DNA of 64,000 bases from Cloeon dipterum. Its lineage: Eukaryota > Arthropoda > Insecta > Ephemeroptera > Baetidae. A program made the position numbers and the translations under genes. Under the pieces are notes generated by a model. The model saw nothing but the letters and a program-made list of their open reading frames with translations. It did no database searches and was not told the DNA's origin. Location of the stretch: positions 23,130,545 to 23,194,544 of the forward strand of contig NC_088790.1 in NCBI RefSeq assembly GCF_949628265.1. The letters are read 5' to 3'. Positions 50,254 to 62,534 of the stretch are shown here, in pieces (positions within the stretch are counted from its first letter, which is position 1; each line of letters begins with the position of its first letter).

Positions 50254-50571
50254 TACTTTCTTAAAAATTTAATTTTAATGCATTTCCGCTGCGATTTTTA
50301 GACTTAATCCTGCCACTGTGCTTTCATCACTTAATATGCTCTCTTTTGACGTTCTCAAAACCAAAATCGGTTCAGCCAATCGCCGTAGAGTGATAAAAAA
50401 AACTATTTTTTGAAATAAAACATATTTTTGACGGTTCTACGGCGATTAGTTGAACCGATTTTGGTTTTCAGCTCGTCATAAGAAAGAAAATCAAATGAAG
50501 TATAGTTATAGATTGAGTCTAACAATCGCAGCGGAAATGCCTTAAAATTAAATTTTAAGAAAAAAGTATAT
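50254..50571. mobile_element. MITE nested in the repeat-bearing element (about 318 bp)
   Basis: Terminal inverted repeats of about 60 bp (TATACTTTCTTAAAA... and its inverse) plus a second inner inverted pair (CCAAAATCGGTTCAGCCAAT and complement). The copy at 46845-46860 shows the empty site, so this is a secondary insertion, with a TA or TATA duplication. Confidence 0.75.
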
Positions 50572-50737
50572 ATGGTTGCGCCATCTGTTGGCGGCTTCAA
50601 TCACTAAGGGTTTATACAACTGGTTAATTGCTAAGTTATTTCGGAATAAGTAAATTAAAATCTTTGTTCTTTAGTCAAGAAATATGGGAAGCATATTATG
50701 TGAAATGTTCATCAAGATATATATTGCGACGTAGATA

Positions 50738-50918
50738 CACTGCAAGTCAGGGGTGAGAAAATGACACTGCGCTGCAGTGAGAAAAAATCACCCCACCGCA
50801 TCTCACTGCTGCGCGGTGCGAAAAACTCACCTTTAACACCCCAGGTATAGTGACTTACGGCGGGGTGAGATTTTCTCACTGCCACGCAGTGACATTTTCT
50901 CACCCCTGACTTGCAGTG
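50738..50918. mobile_element. MITE with 62-bp terminal inverted repeats, TA target site
   Basis: Starts CACTGCAAGTCAGGGGTGAG and ends with the exact inverse; the arms match for about 62 bp with few changes. It is flanked on both sides by TA (50736-50737 and 50919-50920), as for Tc1/mariner-type elements. Confidence 0.85.
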
Positions 50919-50920
50919 TA

Positions 50921-51887
50921 TAGGATGGTGTGCACCTGCCTGATTTATATTATCATGAAATAGCTATGCAGATAATACATAGGTATATATAAGCTTATGT
51001 AGCTGACAGAGGGCAACAAACTGATGAGATATTGATGTGCAGCCAAACTGCATTTCAGCATGCACGTACCATAAAAGTGTCAGTTGGCATTATTCTTATT
51101 GTTAGAAGTAATAAGAATTGATGGCATTTTTGTTGCACAAATACATAGTTCACCTTGGACTTCGTTTTAAAGCCGAGTCTATATATAAAACCTTTATAAC
51201 GCGCAGCCGCATACTTTCTTGCACAATGTTACTTCCCCTCTCGTCCATCTGCGGGGGGAGAAGGGAATGAAATAAACAGACCCTTCCTAAAATTTTAACT
51301 GACATTTTATATTTTCAATAAACAGTCAACAATGCAGCAACAGGATGCGTGTGGTATAGACGCCCCCAGCCCCCAACCATCGGGGTTCTGAAAATCCACA
51401 CATTGAGAGCGGAGTCACAAAAGAAAATTGAAACCCAAGGCGGCCTTTAATAATACTTAAGGTTGCAAGAAGTCAAAGTTTACAATGACGATTTACGAGA
51501 AAGATTTATGAGATATATACGCACTCTTAATAATACTGATGATTCCCCGTCGAGCTATAGAATCTAGTTTCTCAGGAATTCATTACTTATTGTTATAAAC
51601 GCCATGGTATGTGTGGTAGCTCGTCATTGTCAGCTGTATATAATTTTAAAACCGAATGCGACGTTTGCTCTGCACTCGCGGACAGGCCCGGACTGGCACC
51701 AAATTTTTTACCGGGGACTGTTGATTTTGGAGGCCCACCGAGCCACCGCAGCCCATTACCCCCCCCCCCCCGAAATTGAATAATTTTCGATTGAAATTAA
51801 AGGCAGCTGCTTTTAAATTCGGTGAATAGAGAGCAGGGTTGCAAAAGACCCACATTTAAAAAAACGCAGCGCGCAGTTATTCGCGAA
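50921..51887. other. Gene-free stretch
   Basis: No supported gene. It holds a poly-C run (about 51761-51772) and a CAGGCCCGGACTGGC motif near 51683. Confidence 0.5.
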
Positions 51888-53325
51888 ATTGGAGGTCAAT
51901 TGGACGCGATCTTTCAGCGTAGAAATTTTTAGGTGGCAGTTATATTTGCTTAAAGTACTTGTTAATAGATGGTGAAATTCCAAATTTGAAGCTCGGGAAT
52001 GGGGGCGTTCCCTATTTTTTCGGTATCTAAAAAATACCCAAAAAACGAATTGTGTGAATGAATTCTAAACTGCAACTCTTGACTGCATTGAGGTATCACC
52101 TTGAAATTTTCACTGCCCAACCTAGTTTTTGATCCTGAACAACTTTTGCATTTACAAAAAAATCGCAGGTCGAAGGTCAAGGACACCTTTTGCGACCTTT
52201 TTTTGAAAATTCAAAATTAAGGGATGATAGCCCCCTACGATTTTTTTGGGGTTCAGGGCTGAAATGTAGCCCGTGAAATTCTGCACAAACACACCAAGTT
52301 TCATAGGTGCAATCGCGATAGTTTTGCTGCAATTCGAATTTGAAGTTTGAAAAACTGCTCGAGGCCGCTTGACCGCGCATGCACTTTGAGCGGCGAGTTC
52401 GCCTCTCGTTCTTCAAGTTGATTTTTTTCGCATTTCATTTGCTTAGAAACACCAACGGGGCCTAGGGTAGACCAAGTAAGGTCAAAATCGACCTTCCATA
52501 AATTAAAAATTTAAAAATTTTGACCATTTCACACATCACGTCTGGATTAATGGCTACCACAATTACTTCAAGAACCGGTTTCAGGATTGTAATTCGGCAG
52601 TTTTGGCTGTATATTTGAGCTCTACGGTGGTGAAAACCTATTAAAGAACACCAAGTTCGATGAAATTGGAAATTTTCGATATTTCGGATCTCAGGGTCAC
52701 GTCAGGGACAGACCCTGAAGGTCGATTTCGACCTTCCTTGGTCTACCCTAGGCCCCATTGGTGTTTCTAAGCAAGTGAAATGCGAAAAAAATCAACTTGA
52801 AGAACGAGAGGCGAACTCGCTGCTCTGAGTGCACGCGCGGTCAACCGGCCTCGAGCAGGTTTTCAAACTTCAAATTCGAATTGCAGCAAAAGTATCGCGA
52901 TTGCACCTATGAAACTTGGTGTACTTGTGTAGAATTTTACGGGCTACATTTCAGCCCTGAACCCCAAAAAAATCGTAGGGGGCTATCATCCCTTAATTTT
53001 GAATTTTCAAAAAAAGGTCGCAAAAGGTGTCCTTGACCTTCGACCTGCGATTTTTTTGTAAATGCAAAAGTTGTTCAGGATCAAAAACTAGGTTGGGCAG
53101 TGAAAATTTCAAGGTGATACCTCAATGCAGTCAAGAGTTGCAGTTTAGAATTCATTCACACAATTCGTTTTTTGGGTATTTTTTAGATACCGAAAAAATA
53201 GGGAACGCCCCCATTCCCGAGCTTCAAATTTGGAATTTCACCATCTATTAACAAGTACTTTAAGCAAATATAACTGCCACCTAAAAATTTCTACGCTGAA
53301 AAATCGCGTCCAATTGACCTCCAAT
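51888..53325. mobile_element. Large palindromic foldback element, 610-bp arms
   Basis: Arm 51888-52497 is the inverse of 52716-53325 with few mismatches, around a 218-bp spacer. Both arms hold the same open frames (for example 51962-52186 on minus and 53027-53251 on plus give identical 74-residue peptides), which follows from the palindrome and does not show coding. No target-site duplication was evident. Likely a foldback-type DNA element or a recent inverted duplication. Confidence 0.8.
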
Positions 53326-55060
53326 CTCTGCTCTTTTAGATAACTTTTTGGAGAATTTGAAGCTGCAAATAGAATTTTAAATAAAAAAAATCATACAGTA
53401 GAGGAAATTTTACCTTTTCCGACCGAAAATCTTAGATTTTCACAAGGGGAAAATGGAATAAATTCATTTCTTGAATTTCTTGCGCATGAAATTGGTAAAA
53501 ATTGAGTGGTAGAAACCGTTAAAAACCAGTGGTGAAAAAAAATCGGGTGGTATTATTAAAGCAAATACATCCCTGATAGTTGAGCTGTTTATTTTTCCGT
53601 TTTTATACAGAAATATTATCCTGCTCAGGATGTGACAGGAACAGGAAGCTCATGAATTAGGGCTACATACAACCAGTATCCAAAACTAGTTGAGCAGGAT
53701 ATTTCTGTAGAAATACGGAAAAATATAAAGCTCGCTATTCACCGAGGAAGCTGCCATTCATATCAACTGATTTTTAACTGTACGGATTATTTAGTTGTGC
53801 AGTATAAATATATATCATCTGAAATGGATGAAGTGACGTTAAATAAATCAATAATCGACCTGCTCTGGCCTAATTATTTTGGAAAACTGGGAAAACTCGA
53901 CAGTTGAATAAGGTTGCGTTATTGCTAAGATCTGTGTGTTGCTCAAAATTCACTCTTGTCAGAGGTTCAGAGCCTCAGAGCAATAAAAATATTTTTGTCC
54001 GATTATAACCTTTTTACCTTTTGTTCAAATCAATTTTTTTCTTCAAATTTTATTAAATATTCGACTTCCAATTAAAAATAGAAACGTATTCTAGAGCACT
54101 CACATCAGCCAGCCTGGCAAAATTTTGGTTAGCCAATTTGGTTTTAGTTCGCCAGGCACGCAAGCCGCAGGTCAAAATTTCGAAAATGGTAAGAAAGAAG
54201 TTTCAGCTCCTTGGGCCGTTTGTTGGCATATTTCTCTAATCCAAATGTAACAAAAACGCAGCCCAAAGCACAGTTTCCACGCTAGTTTAAAACACGCAAA
54301 GCGAATTATTCACTCTCGAAGTGGGTGCCGCCGAGTCCTATAGTGCCTGATCAAGCTCTCGGTTTAATTTTTATTCCTGTGTGCACAGACAGAAAAATCA
54401 AGGATATGGTAGTTTTTCCCGTTTGTTTATTCCCCAAGATATGATAAAATGAATTAAATGAGGAGCGGGCCGAACGGCTAAAGCGGTGGCCCGGTGGGCA
54501 TGCAACCTACGTGACGAAAATGAAAATTTATTTTTCAATTTTTTTATGTATTTAAAATTTTTCCTTTGATTTTGAAATTATTTTAGCCAAAACAAAGAAT
54601 TGAATAATATGAAATTGTGTTGCCTCCAGTCCCAACACGGGAAAGCCACTAAAAAAATATGGGCCGCGAAAGCCCCGAACGCGGGCAGCTTGACAGTCAG
54701 GTCTTGAACAGGTAATATTGGGAGGTCCGGGCGGCCCACTTGGGCCGCGGCCCACCGGGGTTTGGCCCGGGCCTGGGCATCATGCATCGGTGGAAAAGTA
54801 AGGCCTATAAAATGGGCTTTAACATAATATGTATATTTTAAAATTAAAATGTTGTGTGTTCCACAGAAATTTGGCAATGGCGTGCAGAAATATTGAAGTC
54901 AGTGAGTGAATTTCCGGGTGAAGCGGATGAAATTTGAGCATAAAATCATATTTTCCAGGCGTCACAGGTTGAATCCAGACAAAATAATGCCATATTTTGA
55001 AACATTGTGTGTATTTATATTATATAACAAGGAAATGGGATGAAAAAACCGGTCAAAGTC
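53326..55060. other. Gene-free stretch with a small foldback element
   Basis: Contains the foldback at 53583-53732, the MITE right-end signature near 53735, and GC-rich GGCCC-containing sequence at 54700-54780. No supported gene. Confidence 0.5.
53583..53732. mobile_element. Small foldback element
   Basis: Arm 53583-53627 (through ATTTTTCCGT and TATCCTGCTCA) is the imperfect inverse of 53691-53732. It is followed directly by the MITE right-end signature of the 12080-12257 family. Confidence 0.6.
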
Positions 55061-56340
55061 ATGAGAGCCTATACAACAAAATTTTAAAGAAATTGTCCAA
55101 ATAAAGTCTGGTAAAGATAATAATATTTAATACTAATAGTAAATGGAATTAGAAGCAGAAAGGAAGTACCGGAGGGTCAGAAAAGTTTTATATAATATTA
55201 TTAAGCTTTTGAGGCCAAATCCGTGTGGCATATTTCTGAACGGGCAAATCGAGTTAATGCGGTTCCCGGAGAGAAGCCACTCCGGTCACGGAGGTGCGTT
55301 CTCATGTTTTGCTCGGAGTAGTTGAATTCAGCTAAAGTTTATTTATTTAGATTAAAAAATATTTTATGTTCTTTAGCGGAGGAAATTTTATTTATTTATA
55401 CTCCATTATTCAACATGCACATTTTTTTAGTTTTTTTTAGTTTAGTAGTTCCGAGCCTACGTAAATCGCCTAAAAAATTAATTTATCAATTTACTTGTCA
55501 AATTTTTAAGTATTTTTTAATAATAATAGATCAAACTATTCCGTTATTTTAAATTTTTAAGACACGGGAACAGAAAGGTTTGAAAAATTTCCTATAGGGT
55601 ATGGCGGAAAAGAAAAAAACTAGAAATTATTTTTCTTATTCTTTTGTGCGTTTTGTAAATTTATTTGTTGCTTGATACTTTTAGGTCGCAGTTGTAAAAT
55701 TTTGACGGTTAACTAGTTGTAAATTTCAGATCATTGCGAAGATGCAAGCCTTTTCCAAAGAGAGCAACAATCTTCTAAATCAGCTCAAATATAGTTTTGA
55801 AAAAAGCAGGAAATATATGGGGTTTTTGTGAACGAATATTGAATATATTTATCTTTGGAACTTAAATCTAAAGCTTTGTACATTTTTTTCAAATTTAATG
55901 CAATATGCTTGCATATAATTAGTTTTTTGACTTATTTCGGGACTAGAAATCGGTTAATATTATTAATAAGCTTTTGAGGCTAAAGCCGGGTGGCATATTT
56001 CTGAAAGGGCACATCGGGTTAACGCGGCTCTCGGAGGAATGCTCTCCCGTCCCGGAGGTGCGTACCGATCCTTTGCTCGGACTCGAGTGCACAGAGCAGT
56101 GTTAGTCAGCGAAAATGGTATTTATTTAGATTAAAAACTCTTTATGTTCTTATGTGTACCAACTTTTATTTATTTATACTCCATTATACAACATGCACAT
56201 TTTTTAATTTAGTTGTTCTGAGCCAACTATTTATCACCTAAGAAAATAATGTATCAATTTGCTTGTCAAATTTGTTAAGGAATTTTTTAATAATAGATCA
56301 TGCTGTTCCGTTATTTTAAATATTTAAAACACGGGAAGAG
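55060..56340. repeat. Tandem repeat, about 770-bp unit (first cluster)
   Basis: One full and one partial unit; the core GGTGGCATATTTCTGA appears near 55220 and 55986. Units start around AAAGTCTGGTAAAGAT and run through AAATTATTTTTCTTATTCTT. The first part of the unit equals block X of the receptor array. Confidence 0.7.
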
Positions 56341-58070
56341 ATAGATTTGAAAATTCTCAAATAGTGTAAATGTTTTTAAAATAATAGCTGCTCCTTGGCA
56401 ATATTTCTTCTTGCATTAAAAAAAACTCTTCAAATCATTATAACTGATAAAATGTAACGCTTTTTCAATGTTTTAAACATATTTAAAGAGACCCTTTCTA
56501 AATATGTTAAAAATATTTTATGAATCTTTTGGCAATATTTCGAACAAATTTTCAACAGAAATCGAATCACTTTGAAGATCACTTGGAAATCGTTTGAGAA
56601 TCTTTTCACAATATTTTGAAATTATTTTCTTTTTGTTTACTTTTAGGATTCTCTAAAATGGCGGACACAGCGCTTGTTCTTGCAGCTCTCACGGACGTGC
56701 ATGTCCAGTCAACATTATGCCACCGAGGATTTGTTCAAATCATCATTTGTACCAATCCGGATGGCATTCATGTTGAGCCAGACATGCTAAGTCCATTGAA
56801 CAAGCAATGTGCCGGAACCATCAAATTATTTTAAGTCAAAAAAGGAAACAAAAGTTTAAGAGTAATTAACATTCATGAATTTTTATTAAATATTTGCAAA
56901 TGAATTTCACACAGAAAAAGGGCTAAATACAACGTTGGGAGCCAAGTACCGATGATGCCAACCAAGCATAAACAGTAGGCAGGGATGCCGACGAAAATTC
57001 TTTGCCCCCAAATAAGCGCTTCTCATTGGCAATCACGGGTCGGGGGATATTTTCGCAGATCTTGAGTCCTGATGGTACCTCTGAGAATTCCCTTTGTTCC
57101 CGCTGACAGGAAAATTCTACGGCATCTAACGATCATAACATACGTAAATGCAGATATTTCAGTTAAATATTCATATATTTAGGGTTAGGAGGTGAAAATG
57201 AAACCCTGCGGAATCTTCAACAATTCTTCTCTTATTGAAACAGCTAGTCTCTTGGCGACTTAGTATAACAGTTCACAAGGACCTTTAAACAAAATTGATA
57301 AACGACTTAGAATTGACAATTTTAAGAGATTTGGCTTGAAGAACAATTTAAAATTAGAAAAGAATTACCCGATTGAGCCGGGTCCTTCACAATTAAACGC
57401 TCGGAACTCTTAAGATGCGACTTGTTGGCTCGTGTGTCCGGCGAAAACTAATTTAAATTAAAAATCTCTCTCTCTGTTGAATTAACGAATTTCTAACAAT
57501 CATGAATAACAATACCCTAGGCTAAAAATGAAAAAGGAGTGGGAGCTCGGCTCCGCAACCACTACATATATACAAATTGATAATTCTTACCTGGATTAAC
57601 TTTAATGCTGAATGATGGCTTCAATTCACGCGCGTCGGTGCAAATTCTCCGAGTTCGCGATCACACCTTGCGTTCCGTTCACGCAAGCATCATGCGGCGG
57701 CGTCACATCCGAATATGAACTTGAAAAAATTATTTCTGCCGTTCTTTTAGCCGTTAACGGCAGACGGAAACTTGGGCAGGAATACCCCCACTTTACCCCC
57801 ACTGCAAAAAGTAAATCATTCCAAAAAATAAGTTCAAAATATTTGCGGAAACCATTTTTAAAACATTTTTCATCTCGAGTGTAATAAATTAAGTTCCTTA
57901 CAAAATATCTTTAAAATAACTTGAACGATTATTTCTGTAAAATAATTCGAAAATATTGCCAAAGTATTTTTTCCCTATACCATCAACAATATTGCCCTGT
58001 AAGGATGTCTGAAAACATTTTTAAAATAATTTGAAAACTCCCCCAATCTTTATCAAAGATCTTTTGCTAC
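56341..58070. other. Gene-free stretch between repeat clusters
   Basis: Holds short open frames (56616-56834, 57612-57884) without splice or family support. It may be an insertion splitting the repeat array. Confidence 0.45.
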
Positions 58071-59030
58071 CTGGGTTTGAGGCAAAAGAGCCGGGTGGCA
58101 TATTTCTGACCGGGCACATCGAGTTCATGCGGCTCTCGGGGGTTGCAACTTGGAATGCGGAGGTGCACTCTGATGCTTTGCTCAGACTAAATTTCTCGGA
58201 GCAGGTTTAGTCAGCAAAAGTTTATTTATTTAGAGATTAAAAACTATTTTGTGTTCTCTTGCGTAGCAACTTTCATTTATTTAAATCAACACGCACATTT
58301 TTTAGTTGTTTTTTTAGTTTAGTTTTTCCGAGCCGACTAATCGGCAAAAAAATTTATTTATTAATTTGCTTGTCCAATTTTTCAAGGATTGTTTTTAATA
58401 ATAAAAAGATCATACTTTTCCGTTATTTTAAATAAAGATACGGGAAGAGAGAGATTTGAAAACTTTCCAATAGTGCATGGCGGAAAAGAAACACAGAAAT
58501 TATTTTTCTTATTCTTTTGTGAGTTTGGTAAATTTATTTGTTTCTTGATAATTTTAGGTCACAGTTAAATTTTGACGATCAACTAATTGTAAATTTCTGA
58601 ACAATGCGAAGATGCAATGCTTTTCCAAAAGCAACAATCTTCGAAATCAGCTCAAATATAGTTTTTAAAAATGAAGGAAATAAATATTATATAGGGTTTT
58701 GTGCACGAATATATTTATATTTTGAACTCACAATTAAATCTAAAGCTCTATATACATATTTTTCAAATTTGATGCAATTTTTATCCCTGCACATAATTAG
58801 TTTCTTTGACTTATTTCGGGAGTAGAAATCGATTGATATTAATAAGTAAGGCAAAAGATAGCCGGGTGGCATATTTCTGACCGGGCACATCGAGTTCAAG
58901 CGGCTCTCGGGGGGTGCAACTTGGAATGCGGAGATGCACTCTTATGCTTTGCTCGGACTAAATCTCTCGGAGCAGTTTTAGTCAGCTAAAGTTTATTTAT
59001 TTAAATTAAAAACTATTTATGTTAATTTGC
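58071..59030. repeat. Tandem repeat, about 770-bp unit (second cluster)
   Basis: Core GCCGGGTGGCATATTTCTGA near 58090 and 58860, 770-780 bp apart. These copies are closer to block X of the array than the first cluster is. Confidence 0.7.
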
Positions 59031-59806
59031 GGACAATTTTGCACAAATAAAAAACGCATTTAGCGGAAGAAATGAAAAGCTGTTTCGGCTCCCAAAGCCT
59101 CATCAGCAGTACTTTATGACTTCCTGAATGAAACATCTTCCCTTCTAGGGAAGAGCGATTCTGATTCAGGAGGTCAAGCAAACAGATTTAATTCATTTTC
59201 TAAGATATTATCAGTTTTTAAAATATAACGTAAAAACTGTTGATATGCCAGAGTTCTCAAAATTGAGAAATAAATATTATTTCAATAGAATTACTAATCT
59301 GAAATTTTTGAGTTGGTTTCAGAAAGTAAAATTAGCAAAGTGAAAAAAGTGGAATTTGCTCGGTTTGCGTACTGGACAGCTATTTTTACTAAATATAATT
59401 AAATAGATATATATAAATATTACCTTAATTCTGCTTCTTTTCGTAGGGCTAAAAGATATGGGCGAAATTAAAAGGAAATAATTTTCCATCCCTCACAATC
59501 AGTACAACCTCATTCGATTTCATTGCCTGCAATGATTCCGACAGCCATTGTTTCTCTTTTTTATAATGTTTCGGCATTGTTGATCACTTGGTAAGTTCCC
59601 TGCGTCACCTCTCTTAAACTAATTTACTATATTGCATGCCGTAAAAGCGGCAGAGACGCATACAGTGCAATTATCACCAAGTGCTATTAGGGCAGCCAGA
59701 GATAAAGCATTGCACCACTTAATTGCGCTTAACTGCCTTCATCATGTCCTCCTTCATTTAATTGTTCCTCAAAGCTGTGGCAGACGCGGTTGAGCAAGTG
59801 GACAAA

Positions 59807-62263
59807 ATGATCCTCGTGGCCGTTCTTGTGGCATTGCAGGTCCGTTAACTATTTGTTCACGTATTTTTCTGAAAGAATTTTTTTTTATCAATTTGCTTGT
59901 CAATCTTTTTAAGGAATTTTTGTAGTACTAATTGTAAGATCATGCTGATTCGTTGTTTTAATTTTTAAGACACGGGGCAGAGATAGATTTGAAAATTTTC
60001 AGATTCTATGGCAGAAAAGAAAAACTAGAAATTATTTTTCTTGTTTTCTGTTTTGTTTAAAGAATCGATTTTGTCAATTTATTTGTTGCTTAGTACTTTG
60101 GTCGCAGTTAAATTTTGACGATCAACTAAATGTAAACTTCTGATCATTGTGAAGATACAAGCCTTTTCCAAAGAGCAACAATCTTGAAATCGCGGTTAAG
60201 AAAATCTGCCAGATTTTCAGGGTTGGAAAAGCAACGGATTTTCTTGTAATTCATGTGCTATATCTGGCTTTTGATAAAATTTTAATGTTTTACAACTTCA
60301 AATATTAATTGTGAATTATTATTGGGGCCTGTAAAAACAATAAAAACTAAGAAAACGTCCAAATTTTTATAGATTTTCCCTTAGAAAACAATAATAATAA
60401 TATTTACTTTATCTCCATGAACAATTTTGTGAAAATATTTACAATAAAAAGTACACCGACTATTTACGACTTTTAACTTTGATACAGTCTACAATTTCAA
60501 CTTTTTGGCCACATTTATAGCCGAACAGTCTCTAGAGCTTCATAAAACTGTAGAGTTAGGTTTAAGAGAGACCATTATTAACGCCTATCAATTTTCCACT
60601 GAAGTAAATGCATTTTGAAATTTAATTTTAGTAAAAAAACACCATTTAAATCAGAAATTAAAGTTTTAAGATAATTTATTATAAATAGATATTGGGAAAC
60701 CTACTCAAACTGAAATTAAACTAGTAATTACATACTAGCCAATTTTAATAAAAATGTTGCAAAAAAGGGATATCATGTCCCAATTAAAAAAATGAATACG
60801 TGTCATAGCGCGATATTTTTATAAGATAAAAAGAACGCAATACGCGTAATACGTTACTATTTGTGTTGCAAATTGAAAATAGATAAACCATCCAAATTCA
60901 ATAATAATTTTTCCTCCAAGAAAAGTTAAAAATATAGATTTTTAAGAAAAACCAGAAAAATCCAAAACTCCGTCTAGCTTTTACAGCTTTTTAAATACTA
61001 TTCGCTCTAAAAATAATGTCCGCATGCGTAAAAATTTGCAAACTGAATTAGGTGACTTGCTCGACGAGTCAGCAGCTCGAGTGCGCGCCGGGCCAAGAAA
61101 TCGTGTGTCCGACCAACGAGACGTTCGCCTGGTGCGTGTATACGCAGCACCAAGACCGCTGCCCTGCAGAGCTCTACTGCGATCCGTCCCTGTCGTACAT
61201 CTGCTCCGAGGACCCGCCACCACAATCACCACCACCGGCCGCCACGCCTCCGACCGACATCCCCTCGGACGATTCTCCTCCCCCGGAGTTTGAATGTGAC
61301 GAGGGCGTTGTTTGGAACGACCAAGCAACACCGCCATCCATCTGTACCAGGCCCGGACGCTTCCAAGACGCCAGCGACTGCTCCAAATTCCACGTGTGCT
61401 TGGACGGCGGGCTCAACCTGACGCACCTGCAGGTCGAATGTCCTCAGGGCAGCCACTTCAGCGCCAGGTTGTCCAAGTGCGTCGAACCCGAGCGGGCCAG
61501 GTGTTCGCCGCGCTTCCAGGGCTTCGAGTGCCCCGACATTGGGCCCGTGCAAGACCCTGAAGATTGCACCGCTTTCAGGATCTGCCACCCTGACGGCACC
61601 TGGAGGCAGTACCAGTGCCCCAAAGGCTCCAACTTCGATCCGAACAGGTCCAGGTGCTCGACAGACGCGAGTTTGGTTAATTGCGAGTATAAAAAACCAG
61701 AAAAATTCCATTGCCCTGCGAGAGGTCTTTACCCTGACGGAGTTAACTGCAGGAAGTTCTACTACTGCATTCCTCTGGAGGATGGCTCTTTTGCTCAGGG
61801 CGAGGCCAAGTGTCCGCGTGACTCGGTTTTCAACCCTGAAACCAAAAAGTGCACCGTAGACCTGACCGTGTGTCGCGACGTTGAGAAATTCTGCAGGTCT
61901 CGCCGCCCTGGAAGGTACCCAGCCATGGAGGGGTGCTCCAGCTTCTTCTGGTGCGGCCCTGACGGTGCCTCGCAAGAGTACACCTGTCCTTACGGCAGCA
62001 ATTTTGATGCAACCAGCGGCATGTGCAAGTACGAGAGCAGATCGCAGCAATGCGAGACGCAACACTCACTTTGCAAACACGAGGGCAGGTTTCCGGACAT
62101 TGACAACGATTGCGTTGGTTTCTTCGTGTGCGTCTCGTCCCATCAGAGGTGGAAGGTGCAACGGTACCAGTGCCCGGACGACACAAAATTTGACTATGCG
62201 AAAGGGAGGTGCCGGCCTAAGGAGAAAACGCTTGGGTGTCACCAGGCCGCCGTTTTTTTGTAG
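59807..62263 (+). CDS. Secreted protein with five CBM14 chitin-binding domains (414 aa)
   Basis: Extracellular chitin-binding protein of peritrophin/obstructor type, by domain. Exon 1, 59807-59839, encodes MILVAVLVALQ; exon 2, 61052-62263, follows in phase 0 with VTCSTSQQLEC, so signal peptide and cysteine-rich start fit. After a proline-rich linker (about 65-89) come five six-cysteine CBM14 domains at about 109-162, 171-222, 232-285, 292-345 and 352-407, most with the CxxFxxC or CRKFYYC pattern. The stop TAG is followed by AATAAA at 62300-62305. The donor of exon 1 (GTCCGT) is weak. The 1.2-kb intron contains a decayed fragment of the 770-bp repeat. Exon 1 can also join another terminal exon downstream. 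Confidence 0.85.
59870..60200. repeat. Decayed 3' part of the 770-bp repeat, inside an intron
   Basis: Shares TTATCAATTTGCTTGTCAA, then GAAATTATTTTTCTTGTT and AGCCTTTTCCAAAGAGCAAC with the units upstream; the core is missing. Confidence 0.55.
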
Positions 62264-62534
62264 TCTATTAAAACAGCAGAATCGATAAATTAAATCCTTA
62301 ATAAAATTGACTGAATTCTACATTTCCTATTTTCTTATTATTTCATCAAAATATTAAGTGGACTGTGAATTTATGACGGATAAGTGTTTTTTAAACTTTA
62401 ATTGTTCAGAGGAAAAATCTACTAAGTTCCCAAAAAGTAGATTAAAAATTGGCAGAAGACCCCAATTTAAAATTCAAAGTCCTAGTCATGTAATATTAAA
62501 GTTTTTTATCTGATAATTTCTCTCCTATATCCAG

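Noticed and set aside
51962-53251. Identical 74-residue frames on opposite strands
   Set aside because: They are the two arms of the palindrome; identity follows from the inverted repeat and gives no evidence of coding.
54460-54520. tRNA-like A-box (GCCGAACGGCTAAAGCGG), possible SINE head
   Set aside because: No matching B-box at the right spacing and no A-rich or target-duplicated end.
51683-54780. A possible 3.1-kb hAT-like element bounded by CAGGCCCGG and its inverse
   Set aside because: No 8-bp target-site duplication is visible and the region between holds unrelated foldback elements; the GGCCC motifs are probably separate fragments.
61226-62065. 279-codon minus-strand open frame
   Set aside because: Antisense shadow of the CBM14 exon; no domain of its own.
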